Shown here in pieces: positions 1-8,794 of a DNA stretch of 64,000 bases. Within the stretch, counting starts at the first letter, position 1, and every line of letters starts with the position of its first letter. Made by a program: the position numbers and the translations under genes. This stretch comes from Propioniferax innocua (lineage in GTDB: Bacteria; Actinomycetota; Actinomycetes; Propionibacteriales; Propionibacteriaceae), in the NCBI RefSeq assembly GCF_006716235.1, contig NZ_VFOR01000001.1, positions 1,357,690 through 1,421,689 of the forward strand. The letters run 5' to 3'. The notes under the pieces were generated by a model. The model searched no databases. It was not told where the DNA came from and saw only the letters and a list, made by a program, of their open reading frames with translations.

Positions 1-19
1 CTCAACGAGGAGCTTTCCT

Positions 20-871
20 GTGCCGCAGCCAACACCGCGCGTTGTTCGCGTTCTGAACAACAACGCCGTCCTCGCCCGAGGGGCCGAGGACGAGATGGTG
101 CTGGTCGGACGTGGCATCGGGTTCGGTCGCAGCGAAGGCGACCCCATCCCCACCGAAGGTATCCAGAGCCGTTTTGTGGAGGTCGCACCCGAGCAGGTGC
201 AGTTCCTTACGTGGGCCAGCTCCTTGGGCACCTCGGTGCTGGAGACCATTTCGGCAGCCGTCGATCTCGCGGCCGACCTGCTCGGCGAGCTCCACCCATC
301 GGTCTATCTGCTGCTCGCCGACCACCTCGCGTTCGCCGTCCACCGGCTCGAACAGGGTCAGGCGATCCGCAATGAGCTGGTCAAGGAGATCCGTGCCTCC
401 TTCCCCGACGAGTACGCCGCGGCCGAGGTCGTCGTCCATTATCTGAACGCCAACCTCTCGGTGACGATGCCCGTCGACGAAGCCGCCTTCGTCACCCTCC
501 ACCTCAATGGGGCCCGCACCGGGGCCACTGCCAAACAGCCCCTGCAGCGCGCCAATCTCCTGGCCGAACTCGTCGCCCTCGTCCACACCGAATTCGGAAT
601 CACCCCCGGCGCCGACGCCGACCCCACCACCAACGACCTGACCGTCGCCCTGGCCCAACTCATTCGCCGTATCGAGACCGGACGCTGGCGTCACAACAAC
701 GCCCTGCACGCGATCCACCGCGACCTCCCCTCCGAATGCGCGCTCGCTCGGCGTCTGATCACCCGCATCCTCCACACCGATGCCCTGCCGCAAACCGCCC
801 GAGGCGAGGTGGCCTACACCGCCGTAGGGCTGCACGGCTGGAAACAAGACCACGCACACAGGCGTGCCTGA
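20..871 (+). CDS. BglG/LicT-family PRD transcriptional antiterminator
   Basis: This 283-residue protein opens with a CAT-type RNA-binding segment (about residues 5-60, with VVRVLNNNAVLA near the start), followed by two PTS regulation domains (about 70-170 and 175-280) carrying conserved His residues such as those in LADHLAFAV and LNGARTG. Family members bind a ribonucleotide antiterminator hairpin and prevent early termination. PTS components phosphorylate the PRDs. The GTG at 20 is preceded by GAGGAG at 7-12. The gene lies only 14 bp before the EIICB gene, so it probably controls that PTS operon. Its own RNA target would lie upstream, outside the window. The family call is firm; the inducing sugar is inferred from the neighbours. 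Confidence 0.93.
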   Translation: MPQPTPRVVRVLNNNAVLARGAEDEMVLVGRGIGFGRSEGDPIPTEGIQSRFVEVAPEQVQFLTWASSLGTSVLETISAAVDLAADLLGELHPSVYLLLADHLAFAVHRLEQGQAIRNELVKEIRASFPDEYAAAEVVVHYLNANLSVTMPVDEAAFVTLHLNGARTGATAKQPLQRANLLAELVALVHTEFGITPGADADPTTNDLTVALAQLIRRIETGRWRHNNALHAIHRDLPSECALARRLITRILHTDALPQTARGEVAYTAVGLHGWKQDHAHRRA

Positions 872-885
872 GAAAGGAAGAAACA

Positions 886-2481
886 GTGGGATCTCGCATC
901 ATGGAGGCGCTGCAGCGCCTCGGAAAGGCCCTGATGGGTGCGGTGGCAGTGCTGCCGGTCGCAGCCATTCTCATGGGCATCGGCTATTGGATCGACCCTG
1001 ACGGCTGGGGCGCGAACAGCATCGTCGCGGCAGTACTCATCAAGTCGGGCTCGGCAGTGCTCGACAATCTCGGTTGGATCTTCGCGGTCGCCATTGCCTT
1101 CGGTCTGGCGAAGGACTCCAACGGCGCGGCAGCACTATCGGGTTTCATCGGTTTCGCCACGGTGAAGATGGTCGTCGGCCCCGAAACGGTGGCGGCGTAC
1201 AAGGGCATCGAGGATCCCACCGCGCTCGAGGGTGACGCAGCCCTGTTGTGGGCGTCACAGGGTTGGGACGCCATCGACGACAAGAACGTGCTCATCGGCA
1301 TCCTCGTCGGCGTCCTTGCCGCTTGGGTCTACAACAGATTCCACAACACCCGCCTGCCGGATGCACTGGCCTTCTTCTCCGGGCGCCGACTCGTCCCGAT
1401 CCTGACCTCGGTGTTCTCCATCGCCCTCGCCGGTGCGATGTATGTGCTGTGGCCCCTGCTGTACACCGGGTTGTTCAACTTCGGTCAATGGATTCAGGGC
1501 ATGGGTGCCGTCGGCGCGGGCCTGTACGGCTTCGTCAACCGCCTGCTCATCCCGACAGGTCTGCATCACGCGCTGAACTCCATCTTCTGGTTCGACGTGA
1601 TCGGCATCGACGACATCGGCAAGTTCCTCGCCGGTGGCGCCACCATCGAGGCGGCCAAGGCGGCCACTGACGCGGCGTCGTGCCCCGGCGTCTGGGATGG
1701 CAGCACGTGTCAGGTCGTCGGTGAGGTGGGCCGCTACCAAGGTGGTTTCTTCCCGGTGATGATGTTCGGTCTCCCCGGCGCTGCGCTGGCCATGTTCCTG
1801 CGCGCCGATGCCAAGCGTCGCAAGACCATCGGCTCGCTCATGCTCGCCGGTGCCCTGGCCTCGTTCTTCACCGGTGTCACCGAGCCCCTGGAGTTCACCT
1901 TCATGTTCGTCGCACCGTTGCTGTACCTGGTGCACGCGATCCTGACCGGTCTGTCGATGTTCATCGCCTCGGCCTTCAACTGGACCGCAGGCTTCGGTTT
2001 CTCCGCCGGGTTCGTCGACATGGCGTTGTCATCCCAGAACCCGCTGGCCAACAAGTGGTACATGCTCGCCCTCGTGGGGCTCGCCTACTTCGCCCTGTAC
2101 TTCGTGGTGTTCTACTTCCTGATCGGCAGGTTCAACCTGAAGACGCCTGGTCGCGGGGATGTCACCGATGAGGACGCCGACGCCACCCTCGACGCCGATG
2201 CCGATGTCATGGCCACCGCCGATCAGATCATCAAGGGCCTCGGTGGGACCGAGAACATCAAGCTCGTCGATTACTGCACCACGCGTCTGCGTTGCACCGT
2301 CGACGACTATGTGAAGGTGAAGGAGAGCGAGATCAAGAAGGCCGGCATCGCCGGCGTGATCCGGCCCTCGCAGACGTCGGTCCAGGTGGTCGTCGGGCCG
2401 CAGGTGCAGTTCGTGTACGACGCGGTCGCCGATCGGCTCAGGTCCAAGGACGTCGCCCTCGAGGGCGCCAAGGACGAGTGA
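886..2481 (+). CDS. nagE: PTS N-acetylglucosamine-type EIICB permease
   Basis: This 531-residue membrane transporter takes up and phosphorylates an amino sugar, probably N-acetylglucosamine. The N-terminal EIIC domain (about residues 1-425) has many hydrophobic segments and family-typical stretches such as TGLHHALNSIFWFD, MFGLPGAALAMF and FTGVTEPLEF. The EIIB domain (about 450-531) carries the phosphorylated cysteine in DYCTTRLRCTV. The GTG at 886 follows AGAAAGGAAG at 871-880; an in-frame ATG at 901 is possible. Longer in-frame extensions overlap the antiterminator gene and were rejected. EIIA is encoded separately downstream. GlcNAc rather than glucose specificity rests on overall resemblance to NagE. 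Confidence 0.93.
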   Translation: MGSRIMEALQRLGKALMGAVAVLPVAAILMGIGYWIDPDGWGANSIVAAVLIKSGSAVLDNLGWIFAVAIAFGLAKDSNGAAALSGFIGFATVKMVVGPETVAAYKGIEDPTALEGDAALLWASQGWDAIDDKNVLIGILVGVLAAWVYNRFHNTRLPDALAFFSGRRLVPILTSVFSIALAGAMYVLWPLLYTGLFNFGQWIQGMGAVGAGLYGFVNRLLIPTGLHHALNSIFWFDVIGIDDIGKFLAGGATIEAAKAATDAASCPGVWDGSTCQVVGEVGRYQGGFFPVMMFGLPGAALAMFLRADAKRRKTIGSLMLAGALASFFTGVTEPLEFTFMFVAPLLYLVHAILTGLSMFIASAFNWTAGFGFSAGFVDMALSSQNPLANKWYMLALVGLAYFALYFVVFYFLIGRFNLKTPGRGDVTDEDADATLDADADVMATADQIIKGLGGTENIKLVDYCTTRLRCTVDDYVKVKESEIKKAGIAGVIRPSQTSVQVVVGPQVQFVYDAVADRLRSKDVALEGAKDE

Positions 2482-2501
2482 CACCGCCCACCCATCCACA
2501 C

Positions 2502-2536
2502 GCGGCGTCCTTGGAGAGGGGCTCCGAGGACGCCGC
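2502..2536 (+). promoter_or_regulatory. Stem-loop between EIICB and EIIA genes
   Basis: A perfect 10-bp outer stem (2502-2511 with 2527-2536) encloses a further GGAG/CTCC pairing. It sits in the 74-bp gap between the two PTS genes, just ahead of the AAGGAG that serves the EIIA gene. There is no T-tract, so it looks more like an mRNA-stability or processing structure than a terminator. Confidence 0.5.
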
Positions 2537-2555
2537 CCCACACCCAAGGAGAATC

Positions 2556-3041
2556 ATGTTCGGATTCGGCAAGAAGAAGACCAGCATCACCGCACCGCTG
2601 ACGGGACGGGTGATTCCGGTCACCGAGGTGCCCGATCCGGTCTTCGCCCAGCGCATGCTCGGTGACGGGTTCGCGATCGAACCGGACGCCGACGCCGGGG
2701 TCGTGGAGGTCTGCGCTCCGACGGCCGGAAGATTGACCAAGGTCTTCGACACGCTGCACGCCTTCGCGCTGGTCGCCGAATCCGGGCTCGAGGTGTTCGT
2801 GCACATCGGCATGGACACCGTAGAGCTCAAGGGCGAGGGGTTCGAGAAACTGGCGTCCACCGGTGAGACCGTGACCGCCGGTCAGCCCATCGTCCGCGTC
2901 GACGTGTCCCGGATCCGCGAATCCGGGCGCGACCCGATCACCCCGGTGGTGTTCACCAAGTCCGCCCAAGTGGCTTCGCTCGACATCACTGAGGGGCCGG
3001 CACGCGGCGGCGACAAGGTCTGCACCCTCGCCCTCGCCTGA
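2556..3041 (+). CDS. crr: PTS glucose-family EIIA component
   Basis: This 161-residue soluble phosphocarrier passes phosphate from HPr to the EIIB domain of the preceding transporter. It matches single-domain EIIA-Glc proteins: the N-terminal ITAPLTGRVIPVTEVPDPVFAQ, then HAFALVAESGLEVFVHIGMDTV, which contains the two active-site histidines. The ATG at 2556 follows AAGGAG. Ending about 38 bp before a strong palindrome (3079-3124), it closes the PTS operon. A wider regulatory role, as for Crr in enterics, is not shown by the sequence. Confidence 0.94.
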   Translation: MFGFGKKKTSITAPLTGRVIPVTEVPDPVFAQRMLGDGFAIEPDADAGVVEVCAPTAGRLTKVFDTLHAFALVAESGLEVFVHIGMDTVELKGEGFEKLASTGETVTAGQPIVRVDVSRIRESGRDPITPVVFTKSAQVASLDITEGPARGGDKVCTLALA

Positions 3042-3078
3042 GCGCGCCACCCTGGCGTTGGGCCATGCCTGCCCCGCC

Positions 3079-3124
3079 CCACCTTGACGTTGTGCTGCGT
3101 AGACACGGCACAACGTCAAGGTGG
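3079..3124. repeat. Dispersed palindromic repeat, copy 1
   Basis: Two perfectly complementary 17-bp arms (3079-3095 and 3108-3124, core TTGACGTTGTGC) flank a 12-bp loop. It lies just after the EIIA gene and may act as a terminator. Four related copies occur at 11263-11308, 11407-11452, 13776-13821 and 25375-25420. Confidence 0.8.
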
Positions 3125-3195
3125 AGCCGATGTGACGCGGGAACGCGGGAACGCGCCCCAAGGTGTCCTCGCGAAAGGCGACTACGCTGACGGCC

Positions 3196-3537
3196 ATGCA
3201 TCGCATCTTCACCATGAGCGTGGCGTCGGTCTACCCCCACTACGTGACGAAGGTCGAACGCAAGAGCCGGACGAAGGACGAGCTCGACACCGTCATCTGC
3301 TGGCTGACCGGCTTCGACCGGGTCACGTTGCAGCGTCACCTGGATTCCGGGACCACCTTCCAGGACTTCTTCGACGCCGCCTCCCTGCACCCGAACTCCG
3401 AGAAGATCACCGGCTCGGTGTGCGGGGTCAAGGTGCAGGAGGTCGAGGACCCTCTCATGCGGAGGATCCGTTACCTCGACAAGCTCGTGGACGAACTCGC
3501 CAAGGGGCGCCCCATGGAGAAGATCCTTCGGCCGTGA
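3196..3537 (+). CDS. DUF2200 family protein
   Basis: The 113-residue product carries the whole signature of this small cytoplasmic family: MHRIFTMSVASVYPHYV at the start, then ICWLTGF, ITGSVCGVKV, and the C-terminal IRYLDKLVDELAKG with MEKILRP. Its length equals that of the family. The function is unknown in the family. The ATG at 3196 is chosen because family members begin with this HRIFTMS sequence; the upstream in-frame extension is unlike them. It follows the palindromic repeat and is transcribed on its own. Confidence 0.88.
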   Translation: MHRIFTMSVASVYPHYVTKVERKSRTKDELDTVICWLTGFDRVTLQRHLDSGTTFQDFFDAASLHPNSEKITGSVCGVKVQEVEDPLMRRIRYLDKLVDELAKGRPMEKILRP

Positions 3538-3631
3538 TCCACCGCCGGTCCCCGATGACCGACACACGCCTCACCCCACACCCGAACCGAACACCGCCCG
3601 ATGACCAACAACCGGATGTCATGATGGCCCG

Positions 3632-3970
3632 ATGGCCAACAAACGGATCCGCATCATGACCTTCCCCGCGCATCCGGCGCAGGTGTTCCATGCGGCCCAA
3701 CAGGCGATCGCGACGCATACCCGGCGTCCGGTGCAGACCGACGGGATCACCGTGCACGGGTCGGTCGCGGCCAATCTGTGGAGCTGGGGAGAGAATCTCT
3801 CGATCATGGTCGAACCGGATCCGGCAGGCGCCAAGGTCACCGCATCCAGTCGCTCCGCGTTGGCCACACAGATCGTCGACTACGGACGCCACCGCAAGAA
3901 CGTGGACGCACTCCAGTGGCTCATGGAGCAGTCCCTGGAACGAGCGGCCCACGTGGTCAGCCCCGGTTGA
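3632..3970 (+). CDS. Conserved hypothetical small protein
   Basis: This 112-residue protein is not recognised with certainty. It has no signal peptide or membrane segment. The sequence suggests a small alpha/beta fold: a start resembling surface-patch proteins (RIRIMTFPAHPAQVFHAAQQAI), a central strand-rich part (NLWSWGENLSIMVEP) and the ending SRSALATQIVDYGRHRKNVDAL, a pattern seen in small conserved proteins of related bacteria. No neighbour suggests a role. The ATG at 3632 has no strong ribosome-binding site. Confidence 0.6.
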   Translation: MANKRIRIMTFPAHPAQVFHAAQQAIATHTRRPVQTDGITVHGSVAANLWSWGENLSIMVEPDPAGAKVTASSRSALATQIVDYGRHRKNVDALQWLMEQSLERAAHVVSPG

Positions 3971-4038
3971 GCCCCCTCGGCAGGGCTTCGAGCCGTGGCG
4001 AATGGGTCCCGCATGGGTCGGCGCAATAGGCTGCAGGC

Positions 4039-4611
4039 ATGAACGCTGATCTCATCGCGCGGACGTTCGATGTGCTCCACCGGGCGGGTGCCGAGTTCGC
4101 ACCGGGCCTCACCGATGACGAGTTCGAGCAACTCGAGAGCACTTTCAACTTCCGTTTCGCCCCCGATCACAGGGATTTCCTCGCAAGGGCGCTGCCCATC
4201 CGTGACCGCTGGGTGGATTGGCGCACCGACGACATGCGTTCGCTGCAGCGGTCGTTCGACTGGCCCATCGAGGGGATCATCTTCGACGTCCACGAGAACG
4301 CCTTCTGGCCCGGCGCATGGGGCGAGCGCCCAAGCGATGCCTGTTCGGCTGAAGAGGTGGCGCGTCGGGAACTCGCCTCATGGCCCACGCTGGTTCCCCT
4401 GTACGGGCACCGCTACATCGCGGCTGCCACTGCCGACGGTGCCAGCCCGGTGTTCTCGGCATACCAGTCCGACGTGATCCTGTACGGGGCCGATCTGCAT
4501 GAATACGTGCTGAACGAGTTCCACCGAAACCAGTTCGAGGTGAATCAGCCCACGACGCGTATCCCGTTCTGGTCTGATCTCGCCGAAGGAGTCGAACCGT
4601 GCGCGAACTGA
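4039..4611 (+). CDS. SMI1/KNR4-like domain protein
   Basis: The 190-residue protein begins with an acidic helix region (LTDDEFEQLESTFNFRFAPDHRDFLARALP) typical of the SMI1/KNR4 (SUKH) fold, followed by aromatic-rich strands (WVDWR, GIIFDVHENAFWPGAWG) and the characteristic LVPLYGHRYIAA and SPVFSAYQSDVILYG. Members serve as immunity proteins to toxins or as general interaction modules; here no toxin gene is adjacent, so a housekeeping or orphan-immunity role cannot be separated. Its 3' end overlaps the next gene by 13 bp, suggesting cotranscription. Confidence 0.75.
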   Translation: MNADLIARTFDVLHRAGAEFAPGLTDDEFEQLESTFNFRFAPDHRDFLARALPIRDRWVDWRTDDMRSLQRSFDWPIEGIIFDVHENAFWPGAWGERPSDACSAEEVARRELASWPTLVPLYGHRYIAAATADGASPVFSAYQSDVILYGADLHEYVLNEFHRNQFEVNQPTTRIPFWSDLAEGVEPCAN

Positions 4612-5387
4612 CCATTGATGAACAGACGCCTCTTCGCATGGCCTCGTTGGGGGACAGCTTCACCGAGGGCGTCGGTGATGAGTACGCCGATGGCACAGCG
4701 CGGGGCTGGGCAGACCGCGTCGCACAGGGGTTGGCCGATGCCCATGGCACCGAGGTGCGCTTCGCCAACCTCGCCATCCGCGGACTGCTGCTGGAGCAGA
4801 TCGTCACCACCCAGGTCGAGGCAGCACTGGCCCTCGACCCTGCGCCCACTTTGGTGACGTTCAACGGCGGCGGCAATGACATGCTGCGCCCACGTATGGA
4901 CGCCGCACGGATGGTGGGGCTCATCACCGAAGCCTTGGACGCCTTCTCCACAGCGGGAATCCGCGTGGTGGCTCTGGCTGGCCCCGATCCCACCGGGGGA
5001 CTTCCCCTCGGCCAGACCATCCGACGTCGGGGCGCCGAACTCACCGACGCGATGACGGCGCTCACCGCTGCCCGCGGCGTCGATTTCATCGATATCTTCC
5101 ACGATTCGGAGATCCAACGCCCTCAGTACTGGGCCGAGGACAGGCTGCACATGGGCCCGGACGGGCATCGCCGCGTGGCCGATCTCGTTCTTCGGGCGTT
5201 CGGACGGGTCGAGACTCCCCATGCCCTTCCCGCGGGCGAACCGCCGCGGAAATCGGTGTCGGATCAACTCCGTTACGGGCGCTCCCATCTTCTGCCCTGG
5301 GTCGGCCGGAGGCTACGCGGACGTTCCTCTGCCGACGGCCGCATCGCCAAGCATCAGCAGTGGGCGACGCTGACGCCGCAGCAGTGA
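4599..5387 (+). CDS. SGNH/GDSL-type hydrolase
   Basis: This 262-residue esterase/lipase-like protein has the SGNH blocks: GDSFTEG with the nucleophile Ser near residue 18-20, the oxyanion Gly in AIRG, GGGNDM with the catalytic Asn, and the Asp/His dyad in DRLHMGPDGHRRVA. There is no signal peptide, so it should act in the cytoplasm. The GTG at 4599 lies inside the previous reading frame, with GAAGGA just upstream. The substrate is unknown; such enzymes commonly deacylate lipids or carbohydrates. The C-terminal ~50 residues are basic and extend beyond the core fold. Confidence 0.9.
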   Translation: MRELTIDEQTPLRMASLGDSFTEGVGDEYADGTARGWADRVAQGLADAHGTEVRFANLAIRGLLLEQIVTTQVEAALALDPAPTLVTFNGGGNDMLRPRMDAARMVGLITEALDAFSTAGIRVVALAGPDPTGGLPLGQTIRRRGAELTDAMTALTAARGVDFIDIFHDSEIQRPQYWAEDRLHMGPDGHRRVADLVLRAFGRVETPHALPAGEPPRKSVSDQLRYGRSHLLPWVGRRLRGRSSADGRIAKHQQWATLTPQQ

Positions 5388-5420
5388 GCTGACCGGCGAT
5401 GGGTCCGGACGCACCGCGCC

Positions 5421-6638
5421 TCAGGCGGTACGGCTCTCCGGTGCGGTGCGCAGCACGAGCAGCGCGACCACCTGGCAGATGACGAAGACCAGCATCAGCA
5501 CCACCATGGGCACCGCACTCTGACCGTTTCCGATGCCGGTGAGCGGGGCCACTGCGGCCGCGAGGGTCATCTGTGACGCACCCATGAGCGCAGATCCTGC
5601 GCCGCGTCGACTCCCCGAGGCTTCCAATGCCACCGCCGACAGGTTGGGAAACAGGAAGCCGATGCACACCGTCAGGCAGAAGAATCCGATGATGACGGCC
5701 CAGCCGGCCACATCGAACACGAGCACCGCGAGCGTCAACCACAGCACCACCGCAGCCATCGCCGGCGTCGCCCGAGTGGCGATGTCCAGCGGTCTCATCC
5801 GTGCCACGAGTCGGGCATTGGTGAGGTTGGAGCCGAGGATCGCCAAGGAGTTCATCGTGAACACGATCGAGAACTGCTCCTCAGTCAGGCCGACGATGCG
5901 CTGCAGCACGAAGGGGCTCGCCGATACGTACGAGAACAGGATCCCGAAGCTCACGATGAACATCGCCACCGCAGCGGCATAGCCCCGGAATCGCAACAGG
6001 AACAGCATGTCGGAGATGGCCTTGCCGACGCCGCCGGTGATCCGTTCATGCGACGGGAGTGACTCGGGAATGATGATCCAGGCGGCCACCAACATGCCGA
6101 CGCCAAGCAGCGCCAGGAACCAGAACACCGAGCGCCAGCCGAGCGTCGGCACCAGGAGCCCGCCCATGATCGGGGCGATCACCGGCGCAAGGGCTTGCAC
6201 CGACATGAGCATCGAGAAGGCCCGCGCGACGCCGATGCCCTCGGCGAGGTCGGCGACGATCGCCCGCGAGAGCACCACCCCCGCCCCACCGAATGCTCCC
6301 TGCAGGATGCGCGCGACGATCAGCACCCAGATGCTGGGAGCCACGGCACACAGGGCGGACGCCACCGCTGCGCCCGCGAGCCCGACGAGGAGGACGCGGC
6401 GACGCCCGGTCTGATCCGACAACGGCCCCAGCACGAGCTGGCTGAGGCCGAGCGCGAGGAGGAAGCCGGTCAGGGTGAGTTGGGCCTGTGAGGCGGGAAC
6501 GCCAAAATCGTGGGCGATGGCGGGCAGGCCGGGCAGGTAGGCGTCGATGGCGAAGGGGCCGAAGCCGCCGCAGAGGGCGAGCACGATCAGAAGCGGCGCC
6601 GCGAGTGCACCATCGGGTCGTTTCGCCTGACCGGCCAT
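5421..6638 (-). CDS. Bcr/CflA-type MFS multidrug efflux transporter
   Basis: The 405-residue integral membrane protein shows about 12 hydrophobic segments and hallmarks of the Bcr/CflA drug:proton antiporters: FGPFAIDAYLPGLPAIAHDF in the first segment, the loop motif GPLSDQTGRRRVLL, and ARILQGAFGGAGVVLSRAIV in segments 4-5. It probably exports hydrophobic drugs or metabolites in exchange for protons. It is divergent from cysE. The ATG at 6638 has GGAGG a short distance upstream. Bcr homologues can export cysteine-pathway compounds, so the position opposite cysE is suggestive only. Confidence 0.9.
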   Translation of the reverse strand: MAGQAKRPDGALAAPLLIVLALCGGFGPFAIDAYLPGLPAIAHDFGVPASQAQLTLTGFLLALGLSQLVLGPLSDQTGRRRVLLVGLAGAAVASALCAVAPSIWVLIVARILQGAFGGAGVVLSRAIVADLAEGIGVARAFSMLMSVQALAPVIAPIMGGLLVPTLGWRSVFWFLALLGVGMLVAAWIIIPESLPSHERITGGVGKAISDMLFLLRFRGYAAAVAMFIVSFGILFSYVSASPFVLQRIVGLTEEQFSIVFTMNSLAILGSNLTNARLVARMRPLDIATRATPAMAAVVLWLTLAVLVFDVAGWAVIIGFFCLTVCIGFLFPNLSAVALEASGSRRGAGSALMGASQMTLAAAVAPLTGIGNGQSAVPMVVLMLVFVICQVVALLVLRTAPESRTA

Positions 6639-6693
6639 GTGGCTCCTCCTGTTCGCCCTCCCGAAAAACCGGAGGCATATGTTAAATTTCTAT

Positions 6694-6720
6694 CTCTCCA
6701 TCATCGTCAACGATGGAGAG
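6694..6720. promoter_or_regulatory. Inverted repeat in the MFS/cysE divergent region
   Basis: Perfect 9-bp arms CTCTCCATC and GATGGAGAG are separated by 9 bp and lie in the AT-richer divergent region, overlapping the most upstream possible ATG of cysE. It could be an operator or an mRNA hairpin. It also argues against the ATG at 6713 as the real start. Confidence 0.45.
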
Positions 6721-6745
6721 CGACACCGAAGGGATGTCCTCCGCG

Positions 6746-7543
6746 ATGACCAAACATGTGCCCGATCATGACGTGTGGCCCACCATCGTGCAGGAGGCCG
6801 AACGTGATGCCGCCGCCGAACCGACGCTGGGCGGTTTCCTGTTCGAGTCGGTCCTGCGCCATTCCTCCCTCATGGAGGCCCTCGGTACCCTACTCGCCCA
6901 CAAGCTGGCCAACCCGGTGGTCTCATCGGTGACGCTGCGCGACCTCGCCTTCACCGCTTTCGAACGCGACCCGTTGATCGAGGAGTCGGTCATCGCCGAC
7001 CTGCAGGCAACGATCACCCGTGACCCCGCAACCCTCGGCTACAGCCACCCGTTGCTGTACTTCAAGGGCTTCCATTCGGTCCAGGCCTTCCGCATCGCGC
7101 ACCACTACTGGGTGACCGGACGCAAGACGCTGGCCCTGTTCATGCAGAGCAGGATCTCGGAGGTGTTCGCCGTGGACATCCATCCGGGTGCCCGCATCGG
7201 CCGCGGCATCATGTTCGACCACGCCACCAGCGTGGTGATCGGCGAGACCGCCGTGATCGAGGACGACTTCTCGATGCTGCACGAGGTGACGCTCGGTGGC
7301 ACCGGCAAGGCCGGCGGTGACCGTCACCCCAAGATCGGGCGTGGCGTCATGATCGGTGCCGGTGCGAAGGTGCTCGGGAACATCCGCGTGGGCGAAGGCG
7401 CCAAGATCGGCGCGGGCTCGGTGGTCCTCAGCGATGTACCGCCCCGCACCACCGTGGCTGGCGTGCCGGCCAAGATCGTGAGCCACAACCATGAGCCCTT
7501 CCCCGCCCTCGAGATGGACCAGCGTTTCGGCCAAGCGGTCTGA
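6746..7543 (+). CDS. cysE: Serine O-acetyltransferase
   Basis: The enzyme transfers acetyl from acetyl-CoA to L-serine, the first committed step of cysteine synthesis. It is the long, E. coli-like form: an N-terminal helical domain (about residues 1-140, with PLLYFKGFHSVQAFRIAHHYW) followed by the left-handed beta-helix with hexapeptide repeats (VDIHPGARIGRGIMFDHATS, LGGTGKAGGDRHPKIG, GAGSVVLSDVPP). The active-site Asp and His pairs are present. Three in-frame ATGs exist (6713, 6734, 6746). 6746 is preferred because GAAGGG at 6728-6733 precedes it and 6713 lies in a hairpin without a ribosome-binding site. Confidence 0.95.
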   Translation: MTKHVPDHDVWPTIVQEAERDAAAEPTLGGFLFESVLRHSSLMEALGTLLAHKLANPVVSSVTLRDLAFTAFERDPLIEESVIADLQATITRDPATLGYSHPLLYFKGFHSVQAFRIAHHYWVTGRKTLALFMQSRISEVFAVDIHPGARIGRGIMFDHATSVVIGETAVIEDDFSMLHEVTLGGTGKAGGDRHPKIGRGVMIGAGAKVLGNIRVGEGAKIGAGSVVLSDVPPRTTVAGVPAKIVSHNHEPFPALEMDQRFGQAV

Positions 7544-7599
7544 GCACCTCAGCCGCGCTCCCGACGCCGTTCACACCGAGGGCCGGATCGACGTGGGCC

Positions 7600-8001
7600 T
7601 CAGCCGATCTCGGCGATGGCCTGGATCTCAACGAGGAACTGCGGACGCGCGAGCGCCGCGACGCCGACCACCGTGTGCGTCGGCAGCACCTCACCGGTGA
7701 AGTGACGCGCCCGAGCCGCCGAGACCACCGGGGCGTCGGCCACATCCACCAGATAGGTCGTGGTGGAGACGACATCATCGATGGTGCCGCCGGCCTCCTC
7801 GACCACTGCGGTGAGGTTCTGCATGACCTGCTCCACCTGCGCCTCGATGTCGCCCTCCCCCACGATGTTGGCGTCCGAATCGAAGGCGACCATGCCCGAG
7901 ATGTGCAGGGTCGAACCACGCAGGACTCCGTACGAGTAGACCGTCCGTTCAGCTGGAGCGGCGGGAAGCTGGGCGGGCATGATGGCACGGGACTCGGTCA
8001 T
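7600..8001 (-). CDS. RidA-family (YjgF/UK114) enamine deaminase-like protein
   Basis: The 133-residue protein resembles the trimeric RidA family, which hydrolyses reactive enamine/imine intermediates. Recognisable elements are YSYGVLRGSTLHISGMVAFD, EQVMQNLTAVVEEAGGTIDDVVSTTTYLVD and the C-terminal HTVVGVAALARPQFLVEIQAIAE. The canonical RidA Arg that contacts the substrate carboxylate aligns with the Arg of ALARPQFLVEI. The ATG at 8001 follows AAGGAG; the longer in-frame extension to 8103 has no family resemblance. It is convergent with cysE. Confidence 0.88.
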   Translation of the reverse strand: MTESRAIMPAQLPAAPAERTVYSYGVLRGSTLHISGMVAFDSDANIVGEGDIEAQVEQVMQNLTAVVEEAGGTIDDVVSTTTYLVDVADAPVVSAARARHFTGEVLPTHTVVGVAALARPQFLVEIQAIAEIG

Positions 8002-8213
8002 GGGCACTCCTTCGTGGGGATGGGACGCGGCGGACGCGACGTCACGGGGATTCTGACGTCCCCCATCCACCGGCACAACCCCTCTCACCGTGGAAGACAC
8101 CACGCGCTACCTTGGTTTTGATTTCAACAACAACCGGAGGACGCCGAATCGTTGCCCACGGAAAGTCACGTGAAGGTCGAACCCAAGCGTCCGAACACCG
8201 AAAGAGGACTTCC

Positions 8214-8762
8214 ATGAAGATCGGCATCATCAGCGGATCGGTACGCGAGGGACGCAGGAGCGACCTGATCGCCGCCTGGGTCGAGGAACAGGCCCGGAAG
8301 CGCACCGAGGCCGAGTTCGAGGTCATCACACTCGCGGATTTCGACGTTCCCGTGCTCACTTCCGTCACCATCCCGGGTGCCGCCGACAAGAAGTACGACG
8401 ACGAGCGCGTGCAGAGGTGGAGCGACGCCATCGACGCCTGCGACGGCTTCATCTTCATCACCCCGGAGTACAACCACGGCGTTCCCGGCGGGCTGAAGAA
8501 CGCGTTCGACTCCCTGGGGTCGGAGTGGGCGGGCAAGGCCGCCGCCCTCATCTCCTACGGCGCTGACGGAGGCATCCGCGCGGTGGAGCAGTGGCGTCAG
8601 ATCATCCCCAATTTTCAGACCGTCGTGGTGCGCGCCCAGGTGTCCCTGAACCTGTTCACCGAGTTCGGCGACGACGGGCTCACCCTCGAGGATCGACGCG
8701 CCGACGAGCTGGGCACGCTGCTCGATCAGCTCATCGATCAGACACGACGCCAGCGCGGCTGA
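8214..8762 (+). CDS. NADPH-dependent FMN reductase family protein
   Basis: This 182-residue flavodoxin-fold protein has the FMN phosphate-binding loop GSVREGRRS near the start and the family signature TPEYNHGVPGGLKNAFDSL (about residues 80-98), followed by AALISYGADGG. It is likely a dimeric NAD(P)H:FMN or quinone/azo reductase in the cytoplasm. The ATG at 8214 has AAAGAGGA about 6 bp upstream; an extended in-frame start at 8112 lacks family similarity. Monocistronic; divergent from the RidA-like gene. The physiological substrate cannot be read from the sequence. Confidence 0.9.
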   Translation: MKIGIISGSVREGRRSDLIAAWVEEQARKRTEAEFEVITLADFDVPVLTSVTIPGAADKKYDDERVQRWSDAIDACDGFIFITPEYNHGVPGGLKNAFDSLGSEWAGKAAALISYGADGGIRAVEQWRQIIPNFQTVVVRAQVSLNLFTEFGDDGLTLEDRRADELGTLLDQLIDQTRRQRG

Positions 8763-8794
8763 GCCGAGAGAACCGGGCGGGCCGGGACACAGCC

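Noticed and set aside
4039..4611. Immunity gene of a polymorphic toxin system
   Set aside because: The SMI1/KNR4 fold is compatible, but no toxin, secretion or additional immunity gene is adjacent.
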